DNA of 64,000 nucleotides, taken from the NCBI RefSeq assembly GCF_013364215.1, contig NZ_CP054923.1:806001-870000 (forward strand), given 5' to 3'. The notes under the pieces are model-generated. The model saw only the letters and a program-made list of their open reading frames with translations, was not told the DNA's origin and did no database searches. Positions within the stretch are counted from its first letter, which is position 1. Each line of letters opens with the position of its first letter. Position numbers and translations under genes: made by a program. Shown piece by piece: positions 8,218 to 21,700 of this stretch. The DNA is from Verrucosispora sp. NA02020. GTDB lineage: Bacteria; Actinomycetota; Actinomycetes; Mycobacteriales; Micromonosporaceae.

Positions 8218-9594
8218 ATGAGCGGCGAACGGAGCCGGATCACGGTGGTCGGCACCCGCCGCCGGTTGGACGTGTCGGTGCCCTCCGGGGCACCGGTCGG
8301 CGAGTACTCGGCCCGCCTGGCCGAGATGTGCGGCCAGGACCGGGCCGACGTGCTTCCACCGGCCTGGTCCCTGGCCCCCGCCGGCCACCCGCCGCTGCCG
8401 CTGGACGCCACCCTGCTCGACGTCGGCGTGGTCGACGGCCAGGTGTTGTACCTCCGCGACGCCGCTCAGGAGCCGAACGACGCGCCACTGGTGGAGGAGA
8501 TCGAGGAACTCGTCGCCGACGAGACCCACCGGCATCGCCAGCAGCGGCTCCGGGGCGGGACGATCGTCCTGAGCCTGGGTCTGCTCTGGACGACGGTGGC
8601 CGCGATCACGGCCGGACTCCGGTTCGAGGGCGGTGCCGGCACCGCCGCGGGGCTCGTCCTGGCCGGGCTGGGTCTGCTCGCCGGAGCGTGGAGCCTCACC
8701 CAGCACCGCGAGGTGGTGCCGGACTGGTTGCGGATGGCGGTCGCGTTGACCTCGGTGCCGTGTCTGGCGGCGGCCGGCATGCTGGTGACCCGGGTGTTGG
8801 GCGTGACGGCGTACCGCTGGGACGGTGCGGTGTTCGGCGCCTGCCTGGCCGCGCTGATGGCGCTGGTGGTCATCCCGACCGCCGCGTTGGTCGTGGTGCA
8901 GTTGCACCTGACCGTCGGCCTGGCGTTGGTGTCCCTGATCCGGGCGCTGGACACCGACCGCGCCGGTGCCGCCGCGGTGGTCACCGTGACGGCGATGGGG
9001 ATCATCGCGGTGGCCCGACGGATCGCCGCCACCGTGGCGTCCTGGGGACAACGCCGACCGCCTGACCAGTCGGCTGCCCTGCCGGTCACGATCGGGCTGG
9101 TCGACCGCTCCCACCGCCTGCTCTCGGTGGTGCTCGTCGGTCCGGCGCTGGCGCTGACCGCCGCGCTTCCGGTGCTGGCCTCCAACGGCGGCTGGGCGGT
9201 CGCGTTGACCGCGGTGGCCAGCATCGCCCTGATGGCCCGCTGCCGGCTGGTGGCGTTCTCCGCCGAACTGCTCCTGCTCGGCATCGCCGCACTGGTCGGC
9301 TGTTTCAGCCTGATCCTCGCGGTCGTCGGGATGCTCGGCGCGGGCCCCGGCGCGACCCTGGTCGTGCTCGTGCTGGCCGGGCTCGGCGTCGCCGGAGCCG
9401 GGGTGGCGCTGAGCCTGCTGCGCCCCTCGTCACCCGAGCCGCCACGCGACGGGCCGATGGTGCACCCCTCGGCCCGGCGCCGCAGCCGGGCCGAGGTGTT
9501 CGGGGTGATCACCAGTCTGCTCATGGTGCCGTTGGCGCTGGGCGTGCTCGGCGCGTTCCGACACATGGTCGAGGTGGGTCGCAGCATCTTCTGA
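8218..9594 (+). CDS. eccD: Type VII secretion integral membrane protein EccD
   Basis: The protein has 458 residues. The first 85 or so form a ubiquitin-like YukD domain (SRITVVGTRRRLDVSVPSG, ending in LYLRD). A charged linker rich in E, D, H and R follows, then about 11 hydrophobic helices to the C-terminus. This is the EccD architecture, the channel-like membrane component of ESX/type VII secretion in actinobacteria. The ATG at 8218 has GGAGGA immediately upstream; a GTG at 8203 is less likely. It follows the AAA+ gene by 25 bases. No EccB, EccC or EccE is in the window. Confidence 0.9.
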   Translation: MSGERSRITVVGTRRRLDVSVPSGAPVGEYSARLAEMCGQDRADVLPPAWSLAPAGHPPLPLDATLLDVGVVDGQVLYLRDAAQEPNDAPLVEEIEELVADETHRHRQQRLRGGTIVLSLGLLWTTVAAITAGLRFEGGAGTAAGLVLAGLGLLAGAWSLTQHREVVPDWLRMAVALTSVPCLAAAGMLVTRVLGVTAYRWDGAVFGACLAALMALVVIPTAALVVVQLHLTVGLALVSLIRALDTDRAGAAAVVTVTAMGIIAVARRIAATVASWGQRRPPDQSAALPVTIGLVDRSHRLLSVVLVGPALALTAALPVLASNGGWAVALTAVASIALMARCRLVAFSAELLLLGIAALVGCFSLILAVVGMLGAGPGATLVVLVLAGLGVAGAGVALSLLRPSSPEPPRDGPMVHPSARRRSRAEVFGVITSLLMVPLALGVLGAFRHMVEVGRSIF

Positions 9595-9730
9595 CCCCCG
9601 GGGGGGGACGGGACCACGGCCCGAATGGGGACTTTCGGGCATCCCGCTTAGGGGTGCCATGGTGTACGACGGGTGCGGCGTGCCGCGGTGGCGGCGACCC
9701 GCATGAAGTGGCGACAAGGCGAGGTATCAG

Positions 9731-12700
9731 GTGCCCGGCGGCGACGGTTGCAAGGAGATCATGGCCGTTCCGGGCCGCTTCGTGCTCACCGGCGCGATGA
9801 CCCAGACGACGCACCCCGTCGCCCGGGCGGTCGCGGTCGCCACTCCGGCGCCGGACGACGGCACGCTGGTCTATCTGATCGAGGAGACGCCGCGCTCCGC
9901 CGCCGGCCTGGACTACCTGCGCGGACAGCCGTTCCCCGACGCCCTGGTGCTGGTGCCGTGGGACCTCGACCGCTGGGCCACCGGAGGGCAGCCGCTCCCG
10001 GACGACCCGGAGGGCCTCGGTGGCCTCGCCGACCTCTACCGCCTCCAGGTGCAGGTGCCGGTGGGCGAGGCGCGTGCACCGCAACTGGTGCCGGTCGACG
10101 CGCGCGGCCGGGAGGCGTCGTGGGACGACGCCACGTCGGTACGGGTGCTGCCGTGGTCACACGTGGCCGGACGAGCGGCGCTGCGGGCCGCGTACGACCG
10201 GATCGTCGCCGACGAGGAGCCTGGCCGCCGACGCGTCGAGGCCCTGCTGGCCGACCTGGAGGAGATCCGGCGGGCGCTGCGGGTGAGCATCCCGCCCGGG
10301 AGCCTGGCCGCCGCGATCCACCTGGTCCGGTCCGGTGCCGAGCCGGAGGCGGCGGCCCTGCTCCGAAAGGTGCTGCCCATCGCCGTTGCCGACGTGCCGA
10401 CGATGGTCGGCGGGTCAGCCCAGCCGATCGCCGCCGACGTGCTGCGTGCCACGCTGCGCGCCGCCCCGGAATCGGCAGCGCTAGTGTCCTACCGGGCACC
10501 GAACGGCGGGCCGGCGGTGGCCTGGCTGCTGCCGGACGGCGAGGACGTGCGGTGGGTCGGGGCGTCGGATTCGGACACCATGCCGATCGCCGTCCGGCTC
10601 ACCGACGACTGGCGGATGGTGGCGCTGCGCGACGCGGCCACCACGGTGGTGCTGCTCGACGCGGACCATCGGCCGGTCAGCGTGGACGTCGAGACCCCGC
10701 CCGTACCCGCCCCGTCCGGCGAGACTGCCGAAGAGTGGGCGGATCACCCGCCGGTCATCGAGCAGCGCTCCGCAGAGGTGGAGGCGCGCCTGGCCGAGAT
10801 GCGGCGCACGTTCATCGAGACAGGCACCGAGCTCTGGGAGTTGCGCTCCGCATCGACTGCCATAGACCATGGCCGGGACGCCGAGGAACCGGCTGCCTCC
10901 TCCGGGACTGCCGACCTGGCCGCACGGGAGTGGGAGATCGCTGCCGAGGTCGATCGTCAGCGGACGCGAATCGCCGAGCTGACCAAGATCACTGAGCACG
11001 AGCCGATCGAGGAGACGCCGGACGGCATCCTGCACAGCCACGTCTGGGTGCGGCAGGCGGTGGAGGGGCGCGCCGGATACGTCCGAATCCCAGTGCGCGT
11101 CGACGAGGCGGGCGTGCGTAGCAGACACCCGGACACGGGTGCCCTGACCGGTGAGTTCCACCTGGACCGGGGGGAGTGGTTGCGCCCGTTGCGTGGCGGT
11201 GGTCCTGGCCTGGCCCCGGCGTGGGGATCCCCGGTCGGCCCTTCCGCGACAGCCGGACCGGTCGATGCCAGTCCCGCCGCCAGCGCCTCGGGGACGACGC
11301 CGCGCAGGTTGTTGGATGGCATGCCGCAGCAGTACCGGCCAAGCCAACGGTCGGACTGGACAGCCACCCCGCTGTTCGCCGTCGTCGCACTACCGCCCGA
11401 GGTGGCCTTCACGATCGGTCTGGAGGCGAGGACGACCGAGGACCACGCTGATGTGCACGTGCTGCGGCCCGTGCTCGACGGGTCCGCCGGAATGGCCAAC
11501 GGGCTGGTGGGATTCGGAGTGGGGCGACTTCCCCGGATCCCGCTGGACGGCGACGTCATCTATGTCGCCCTTGCTCAGGGCGGTATTGACGTATCGGCGA
11601 GCCCGGCCTTGGCGGCGGTTTCCCCATCGGTACCCGAGGTGCTGGGTCAGGTAACGGGTAACAACGTGCTCGCCGCGTGGCGGGTGTCCGTCGACGCGTC
11701 CGGTGCGGTCCGCTTGGGGCCGGTACGGCCCAACCCGTTGGTCGATGTCCGTGACGAGACCGGTGCGACGGTCGGACTCCCCGACGTCGACCGGCTGGAC
11801 GCCGAGATCGTCGAACTCCTCCACGTAATGGTGGCCCAGCAGGGCGTAGCGCCGGGCCGAGGACAGGACGATCCGGTCCGGCCGGCGAACTATCGGTCTT
11901 TCTGGTCGATGGATCCGGACTACTGGGCGGAGGTGCGTAGCCAGGTCCGGGACAACGTCGCAGCCTTCTCCGACGAAGTCGACGTCATTCGACAACAGGG
12001 GGCATGGCAGGAACTCGCCGATCGCTTCGCCGAACGGCTTCGTGCTCCGAGAATCGAAGTGCTGCTCCTCGACATCGACGGCCAGGGCTCCTTCGATCCG
12101 AATAGCTGGATCATGCATGTCGGTCGGAGAGGTCCGCTCGACCAACGGCTGACCACGTTCATTCACGAGTCCTTTCACGTCGAGCAGCATCTGGTCATGT
12201 TCGGAGCGGTTGCGCGGTCCACGAACGACTTCGCCGTTCTTCGGGCCATGGTGTCGCAGCCCAGCATCGCCGGGTCGCTGTGGAGGCATCCCCTTCCGGT
12301 GGAGGACCCGCGTTACGACGCGGCCATCCGCACTCTGTGGGACAGAAAGGTGGTGGACCGCGAGGGCGGCACCATCTTCATGGCGCGGAACTCCGCCTCC
12401 GCTGCTCTCAGCAGGGCCAAGCAGAGGTTGGCAACGGCCGATGCCGGGTTTAATCCGGTGGTGCGGGACCGCCTCGCCGCCGACCTGACTCGTTCGTATC
12501 GCCTGTGGCTGGAGCGGACCGTGCGCGCTCTGGCGCGTCCGATGGAGATCCCGGCGTACGTGGTGGAGCGGGCCTTCACCACGGGAGGGTCCGTCCGTGA
12601 CTGGCAACGGGTCCACCCTGAGGCGCCGCGCCTGCCCGGATACCGGGCCGAGACGAACGCGGCCGGTGCCCACCTGTGGCCGGAACACGCCGAGCGGCTG

Positions 12701-15700
12701 GAGGACCAGGCCCGACTCGTTCATCCGGCGCGCCCGCAGATCGTCGTCGAGGTGGGCGATACCGGAAACGCCGCGTCGGTCCTGTCGCAAGCGGCGGAGG
12801 TGCTTCCCGCGTCGGCGATGGTGGTCCTGGTGACACCGCATCGGCTGAGCCCGGAGGAGGCCGTCGAGCTGGCCGGACTCCTCGCCGACGACCAGGTGCT
12901 GGCCGTCGGCGCTGCTACGGCCACTCCCCCCACCGGCGATGATCGGCTGATCGAACACTTCGTCGGTCACTCACCTTGGCACGACGTGTCGATGATCCCC
13001 TTCGCGGCCTATTTCACCGTGCATCGTGTTCCACAGGCTCCCGAGATCGTGGGCTCCGGGCTACCACAGATGTCCAGCCTCGGTGGTGGGACGTTCGACG
13101 TCTTGGGGTGGCAGGCGGTCCCGGTCGGTGACAACCTGTTTGTTCGCCCGGCGGACGAATCGCCGCAGGCGCAACCGGTCCCAGCCGATGCTGCGGCCGG
13201 GGTACCCCGCCTGGTCGTCGGGGTCCCGGGCCGCGACACCCCGTGGGGTGTGGTCCAGGTTGCGAACGCACTGGTCGACTACCTCACCGGAGTGCCGAAC
13301 GCCGCGTCGGATCCACGCCTTCTCCAGGTTCACCGACCTGTCGTCAAGGCACCTCCGTTGCCCGGGCTCTCGATCGAGCCGGAGCCGAACGCACCGGGCT
13401 GGACTGACCGGTTGCCCTCGCTGATCTTCGGCGCGGACATCGACCGAAACGAGCCGCGGATCGACGCGTCGGCAGGAGACCTCGGTCTCGACCGGCATCT
13501 GCTGATGTACGCCCTGCTCGGTGCAGTGGACGCCCGGCCGGCGGAGGTGATGCCCGAGCAGCTTGTCGTCGCGATCGACGAGTTGACCGACCGGCTCAGC
13601 GTGACCCGGTCGGAGTTGCTGACGGTCGGCTACGTCACCGCCATGGCGTACGGCGTCGGTGGGGTGACCGAGCCACGTCTACGCCAGGCGCAGCGACTGC
13701 TCAGGGCACTGCTCGACACGGCCCCCGGCGTTCCCATGCCGGCCGGCGATCTCGCGGTCCGGTATCTGCTACAGGCGGTCGGCCACAACTCGGACGATCA
13801 CGGTGACGTCACCGGTCTCCTACGGCTCTTCGAACTGGTCGAAGCGCGGCACTCGGAGGGGAACGCCGTGAGCCTGACCATGGCCGAGCTGGCCGCCGCC
13901 TTCGACGACGACCGTCGGTGGCGGGAGAGCCCGGCGCTGTCGCCCCGGCGACTCGACTCCGGCGAGGAGACCTGGTGGCTGGGGCCACCGACCGAGCAGC
14001 ACGAGGTGTCCGCAGTTCCCGGCCATATCGTCGTGGGATACGCGGCGAACACGGATCTCATGCCGGCGCAGATGCCGGTACCTGCCGGCGTCGCGGCCCT
14101 GGCGATGACCGCCGTGGCGGTCCGGGAACGCCTGCCGAGGCAGTGGGGACCAGATCCCCTTCCCCTGCTGCTGGTGCCGGTGACGTCCGAGTTGGTGGAC
14201 GCCGACGGGCTGCGGACCGATCTGGCTCGGCTCGATGATCGGGTGCGGTTCGGTCAGTTCCGCATGGAGCGTTTGAACCTGATGCTCGCGGAGCCGGTGA
14301 TTCGTCCCGAGACGACGCCACCGGTGGCCGTGGGGTCGGCCCATCTCGCCGGAATGCGGCGCGAGCTGATGGCGCGGGCGGAGGAGTTGCGGAGACTGCG
14401 GTCGCGCCTGGAAGAAGCGAAGCGGGAGCGTGACCGGGCGGGCCAGGACCAGGTCCGGATGGCCGACGCGATCCGGCGTATAGCCGATCTGTCCACCCGT
14501 GAGTGGAACATCCAGGCCGACATCCACCATCGGCACAGTCGGATCACCGAGTTGACCAGGCTCGTGGGCGACGGTCAGGTGACGGCGACGGCATCGGGCC
14601 TGACCAGCCACGCCAGGGTGCGGATCTCGGCATCGGACGGCCGGCTCGATTGGCTGCGAGTCCCGGTGCTCGTCGATGAGGCGGGGGTGCACAGCACCCA
14701 CCCGGAGACAGGCGAGATCACCGGTGACCTTCGCCTGGTCGACGGTGAGTGGACGCCCCGCCTCCTAGGCGGCGCGCCCGGCTCGTCGCAGCGACGGGTG
14801 GGTTCGTCGTCAGCTCGGCGGAGCGGGCCCGGATCATCGTCGGCGGCTAGGACGGCCGTGCCCGGTGCGACACCGAGTGCTCCCGCCATCGTGGTGCCTG
14901 CCGGTTACACCGAGCAGAACCTGCGGCGGACCTTGCCCGACCGGTATGTCGAGAGCCGGCGGCCGGACTGGGAGACGAGACCGCTCTGGGCCTCCGTACC
15001 GATTCCGCCGGAGCTTGCCTTCACCACCGGCCTGCAGCAGCGCGTGACCCGCCACGATGATCCGGGCGGTGTCCAGCCGGTGTTCGGCGGCACCGCAGGC
15101 ATGGCGAACGGGCTGGTGGGCTTCGGAGTCGGCCGGTTGCACCGGATGCCCGCCGACGGCGAGATGGTCTATGCCGTCGTGGCGTCCGGCGGGATCGACG
15201 TGTGGGGAAGCCCGGCCACGGCGGCGGCACCGCGCACCGCACCCGACGTCCTGGGCCAGTTCACCGGGACCAGCGTCGTCGCCGGATGGCCGGTGTCGGT
15301 GGACCCGCACACCGGTCAGATCATCCTGGGCCAGGCGGCGGCGAACCCCAACCTGGCGGTGCACCGGGAAGGCTCACCCGCAGCCACGTTGACGGCTCTG
15401 GACGGTGAGCTCGCCGCCATGCTTACCCGCCTCGCGGGAAAGCATGACACGAAGCTCACTCGCGGGGACGCGGTGTGGACGCCGAGCAGGGTGATCGAGG
15501 ACTACGGGTTGCTGGAGGCGACGAACCCGGCCTACTGGGCGGAGCTGCGGCGTCTGGCCCGGCGTGACCAGGGTGCTCTGGGCAGCGGACGCGAGCAGCA
15601 CCGTGCCTGGCAGAAGGCCAGCGACCTGCTCTTCCGGTACCTCAACGCCGGTTCCAACGGCATTCCCGCGGCCAGAACCGTCGTCACCGATCTGGCGGGG

Positions 15701-18700
15701 ACGGGCTCCTCAGCCATGTTCGACGGAACGGGCTGGACGGTGGAGGTCGGGGAGTCGGACTCCATCGACGACCGGCTCGCGTTCTTTGCGCACGAGGGAC
15801 TCCACGCTGAGCAGTATGCGCTGATGGGGCGGCTCGTCGCCGGTGCCAGCAACGACCCCGAGACGCTGGACCTGGTCACTGGGGTCCCCATTGCGCGTGA
15901 GGCGCTGTGGGCACGGCCACTCGACCGCGGCGATCCACGCTATTCGTTGGCGCTGCGCCTCTGGTGGCACCACCACTCAGAACTGGATGGGCGCATCCAT
16001 GACGTACGTCGGGACGCGGCGCTGCTGCGCAGACGGACCGAGGCCCAACTGGTCAAGGCCCTGGAAATCGGGCAGTTCAGCGCACCCGTACGCCATCTGC
16101 TGACAGCGCGGCTGGTCGGCCGGACGGCACACCACTTCGAACTGGGCATTCTGCTGGTCCGACTCGGGCTGGAAGGTCCGGCGTACCGTGCGGCTCTGGA
16201 CTTCTCGACCGGCGGCTCGGTGCGGGACTGGCAGAAGGTCGCTGCTGCCGAGGTGCCGTCGCTCGCCGGCTATCAGGTCGAGAGAAACGAGGCCGGGAGC
16301 CACCTGTGGCCGGCGTCGGTCGGGCGGCAGGATTCGTCCTCGCGACTGGTGCACCACTCTCGCCCCACCGTCGTGGTGGAGTTGGGTCGAGCCGGGAACG
16401 CGCTGTCGCGTCTTGCCGACGTCGTGCCGCATCTGCCGGCGGACGCTCTGGTGGCGGTGGTGACCTCCGATCCACTGACGCCGACCCAGGCGGTGGAGCT
16501 GGCCTCGACAGTCGGTGAGGGACAGACGGTGGCTGTCTCCGTCTCGTCCGGTCCTCGGATCGATCCGGCCGATCCACTGTTCGACCACTTCGTGCCGTAC
16601 TCGCGGTGGCACGCACAGTCGATGAGCCTCTTCGCCGACTACTTCACCGTCCACACCGAACCGCAACGGCCCTTGCTTCGACTCAACTACGCGCTGAAGC
16701 CGCTGTACAACGTCGGAGGCGGGGTCTTCATCCGGCAGGACCTGACCGACTGGCAGATCAGGCCGGTGGGACAGACGCTCTGGGTGCGTGCCTCCGACGA
16801 GCCGGCCGGGGCGTTGCCGGTGCCGGCGGAGCCCGACAACGGAATGCCGAGGATCGTCGTCGGCGCTCCCGGTCGGGACACCCCGTGGGCGATCGTCCAG
16901 CTCGGGCTGCTGCTGGCCGAGCAGCTCACCGGTGTTCCGGACAGTCGCGGTATGCCGGACCTGGTGCAGATTCACCGGCCTGTCCTAGAGCCACCCGAGC
17001 TGCACGACCTGACCCCTGTCGAGACCGCCGCTCCATTCACCCGGCAGCTCCTGGTCAGTGCCTTCGGTGAGCACGGCGTCGACGATCCGAGGCTCACCCA
17101 CACGTCGAAGATCGAGGACTTCGACATCGACCCGTACGTGTTGACGGCTGCTCTGGTGGGTGCGGTGGACCCGGCACCGCAGGCGATGTCGGAGTCCCAC
17201 CTGGTCGAGGTGTTGACCGGCCTGGCCGCCAGGCTCGGCGTGACCCGCGAGGAACTTCTTCCGGTGGGTTTTGTCACGGCGTTCGCTCACGGCATCGGTC
17301 ATGTCACCGTGCCACGTCTGACCGTGGTGACGCGGGCGTTGCAGGCCCTGCCCGACCGGGGGAGGGAACAGCCGGACGAGAGCCGGATCCTGAACAGTTT
17401 CCGCAGCCTGGTGCCGGACGACAACGAGCGTAGTGCCAAGCACGAACTCTTGCGGCTGCTGGAGTGGCTCGGACATCCGGGCACGACCTGGCCCGCCGAG
17501 GGACTGTCCTCCGAGTACCTACAGCAGGTGGTCGGCAGGGACAGGAGCTGGACCGACCAGGTGCTGTCGCAGCGGACGCCGGACGGCAGTGGGGTCTGGT
17601 GGTTGGGGCCGGTGGTGCAGCGGCACCTCGTCGCTCCCGTCGAGGACACCCTCGTGCTCGCGTACGCGGCTGGTGCTGATCTTCTGCCGGTGGGGATGCC
17701 GGTCCCCGGGGGTGCCGCCCTGCTGATGCGGGTGGGCCAACTGGTGCGGCGACAGCTACCGGAGGAGGAGTGGGGCACTCCGGTGCTGCTGGTCCCGGTG
17801 ATCTCTGCCCCGGCCGACAGCGATCGGCTGCGGGCCGAGTTGACAGAGACGGAGAACCGGCTCAGCCTCGGGGTGACGATGGCCGATCCGGTCGTTGTCG
17901 CCGTGGAGGACGATGCGGTCGCCGACCCGATGGACCTCGACGAGAGCGTGGTCGGGTCGGCGATGGGGCAGCAGCCCGAGGACGCCGGTCGGGTGCGCCT
18001 GGCCACGATGCGGGAGCATCTCACCAGGTGGGCGGAGCATCTGGTGCGCCTGCGTGCGGACGGTGCCGGCGCTGACACGTCGACGGAGGTGGCGCGGGCC
18101 CAGTCGGAGATCGACCGGTTGCGGGAGCGCATCACCGAGCTGACCGAGGTCGTGGCGTACGGTCCGGTCACGGCGACGGGGCGGGGCCTTGTCGGTCGCG
18201 TCTCCGTGCGGCAGTGGATGGAGGGCCGCTTCCAGCGGGTCGAGATCCCGGTGTTCATCGACGATGCCGGGGTGCACGGTCTGCACCCGGAGACCAGCGA
18301 GCTGACGGTCGACCTTCGCCTGGTCAACGGCGAGTGGATGCCCCGGGTGCTGGGCGGCGCGCCCGGCTCGTCGTCGTCACGGCGGGGCGGCTCCGGGTCG
18401 TCCTCAGCGCGGCGGGGGGGCTCCGGGTCGTCCTCGGCGGGGACGGCTGCGGCCGCCTCGGCACCGAGCGTTCCCGCCATCGTGGTGCCTCCGGGGTACA
18501 CCGAGAAACAACTACGGCGGAACTGGCCCGACTGGTTTGCCAAGAGCCGGCGGCCGGGCTGGGAGACGGAGACGCTCTGGGCCTCCGTGCCGATCCCGCC
18601 GGAGCTTGCCTTCACCACCGGTCTGCAGCAGCGCGTGCACGACGGCCCGGACGGCGTCATGCCGGTGTTCGACGGTCTTGCGGGCATGGCCAACGGGCTG

Positions 18701-21700
18701 GTGGGCTTCGGGGTCGACCGGTTGCACCGGATGCCCGCCGACGGCGAGATGGTGTACGCGGTCGTGGCGCGCGGTGGTATCGACGTGTGGGGGAGCCCAG
18801 CCACGAAAGCGGCGCCACCGACGGCCCCCGACGTCCTGGGGCAGTTCCCCGGGAGCACCGTCGTCGCCGGGTGGCTGGTCTCGGTGGACCCGGACACCGG
18901 TGAGGTCACCTTGCACAAGGTGGCGGAGAACCCCAACTTCTCGGTACGCCGCAAGGACGACCACTTCCAGCGGGTCACCCCACCGGACCCGGTTGACCTG
19001 GATGATGCGCTCGTCGCCATGCTCGCTGCGATGCTCGCCGACCCGGCCGGAAATCGTGGCACGACGCTCGTTCGCGGCGTCGAGGTCTGGCAACCGCGCA
19101 AGGCCGCCGATGAGTACGGTTCGCTGTGGGCGAGGGACCCGGCCCTGTGGGCGGAACTCCGAGTTCGGGCACGGAAGGAGTACCGCACCCTGGGCGGCGG
19201 GGACCGGCAGCGCCGCGCCTGGCAGGAGAAGACCGACCTGATCTTCCGGCACGTCCGGCGGGGGGCCGACGTCGACCTCACTCCGGCCAGATCCATCATC
19301 ACCGACGTGTCGGATGAGCACCATGCGGCCAGGTTCGACGGCACGACCTGGGAGTTGGAGGTCGGGCAGTCGGATTCGGTCGACTACATGCTGGAGGGTC
19401 TCGCGCACGAGGGGGTCCATGCCGAGCAGTACACGTTGATGGGCCGGCTCGTCGCGGGTGCCACCAACGACCGTGAGGCCATGGACCGGGTGACCCGCGC
19501 CGGGCACGTGCAGGACGCCCTGTGGGCACAGCCACTGCGTCTCGACGACGAGCGCTATCCATTGGCACTGAACCTGTGGTGGAACCACTACACGAGAATC
19601 GATCTAGACCACAGCAACCTGCACATCAGGGCAGAGGAGCTGTCTTTCCGCAATGCGGCGCAGGTGCTCAAGGTCAGAGGGATCGAGCAGTTCAGTCCGC
19701 CCGTACGTCAACTGCTGGAAGCGCGGATGATCGGCCGGGCGGCCCGTGACTTCGACACCGGCGCCATGATGTTCCGGCTCGGTCTGGAAGGTGCGGCGTA
19801 CCGCGCAGGCCTGGAGTTCTCGACCGGCGGTTCGGTGCGGGACTGGCAGAAGGTCTCTGCCGCGAAGGTGCCGTCGCTCTCCAGGTACCGGGCCGAGACG
19901 AGCGAGGCCGGGACCCACCTGTGGCGGGCGTCGGCCGAGCGGCAGGACTTCTCCCCGCGGCTGGTGCACCGCTCTCGCCCGACGGTGGTGGTGGAGCTGG
20001 GGCGGGCCGAGAACGCACTGTCACGTCTTGCCGGCATCGTGCCCAGACTGCCGGCGAACGCCCTGGTGGAGGTGGTGACCACCGATCCACCGACGCCGAC
20101 TCAGGCGGTGGAGCTGGCATCGGCGGTCGGCGCGGGACAGGTGCTGGCCGTCTCCGCCTCGGCCGGCCTCCGGATCGACCCGGCCGATGAGCTGTTCGAC
20201 CACTTCGTCCCGTACTCGCGGTGGCATGCCCAGTCGATGAGTCTCTTCGCCGACTACTTCACCGTGCACCCGGAACCGCAATGGCCCGATTTCCACCTCA
20301 CCAACACCCTTGCGTCGCTGATCAATCTCGGGGGCGGCCTCTTCACGCGGACAAACCAGGTGGACTGGCAGATCGGGCCGGTGGGGCAGACGCTCTGGGT
20401 GCACACCACCGATGTGCCCTCGACCGCGCTGCCGGTGCCGGTGGAGTCCGGTCTCGGCATGCCGAGGATCGTGGTCGGTGCGCCCGACCGGGACACCCCA
20501 TGGACGATCGTCCAGCTCGGACTGTTGCTGGCCGAGCGGCTCACCGGCATCGCGGACAGTCGGGGTGACCTGGGCCTGGTACAGGTCCATCGGCCCGTCC
20601 TCGACCCCCCCGAGTTGGACGATCTGCCCCCTGGTGAGACTGCGGCACCCTGGACCAGGCAGCTCCTGACCAGCGCCTTCGGTGAGGACGCCGTCCACGA
20701 TTCGCAGCTTGAGCACACATCGGGCGTGGGCGACTTCGACATCGACCCCTTCATGCTGACCGCCGCTCTGGTGGGAGCGGTGGAACCGGCACCGGAAGCG
20801 CTCTCGGAGTTCCAACTCGTTGAGGTACTCAACGGCCTGGCCGCCACGCTCGGCATCACTCGTGAGGAACTGCTCCCGGTGGGCTTCGCCACGGCGTACG
20901 CCTTCGGCATCGGTCACGTCACCGTGCCACGCCTGGCCCTGGTGACGCGGGCTCTGCTGGCCCTGACCGACTATCGGCCCGACCTCGATTTCGGCGACGG
21001 ATACGAGTCGAACGCGCCCAGGGACACCGGTGAGCCGATCAGAAGCTGGCTCCTCACCGATTTCCGCCGGCTGGTCCCGCAGGACGACGAGCGTCACGCC
21101 AAGCAGGAACTCGCCCGACTCCTGGAGTGGCTTGCCCAGCCGGACACGACCTGGCCGTCCGACGGACTGACCTCCGAGTACGTGCAGCAGGTCCTCGGAC
21201 AGGACCGGAGCTGGATCGACGGGTCGTTGGCGCGGCGCACCAGGGACGGCAGAGGTGTCTGGTGGCTGGGGCCGGTGGCGCAGCGGCACCTCGTCGCGCC
21301 GGTCGAGGGCGCGCACGTGCTCGCGTACCAGGCGGATGCCGATCTTCTTCCGGTGGGCTTGCCGATCCCCGGTGGCGCGGCGCTGCTGGCGCGGGTGGGC
21401 CAACGGTTGCGGCGGGACCTACCCAAGGGCGAGCGGGGCAAGCCGGTGCCGGTGCTGCTGGTGCCGGTGACGAGCGGGCCAGTCGAGAACCACTGGCTGC
21501 GGTCGGACCTGACGGACTTCGAGAACCGGCTGGCTCTCGGGGTGACGATGGCCGAGCCGGTCGTCCTGATGTCGAGCGACGACGTCGACGCGGCACTCGC
21601 GCAGATGAGCCTGGACGAGGTGGCGGCCACGATGGGGCAGCCTTCCGGTTGGCCGGCCTCTGACGAATCGATCGACCCCGAGAGCCCGCTCTGGTGGACC

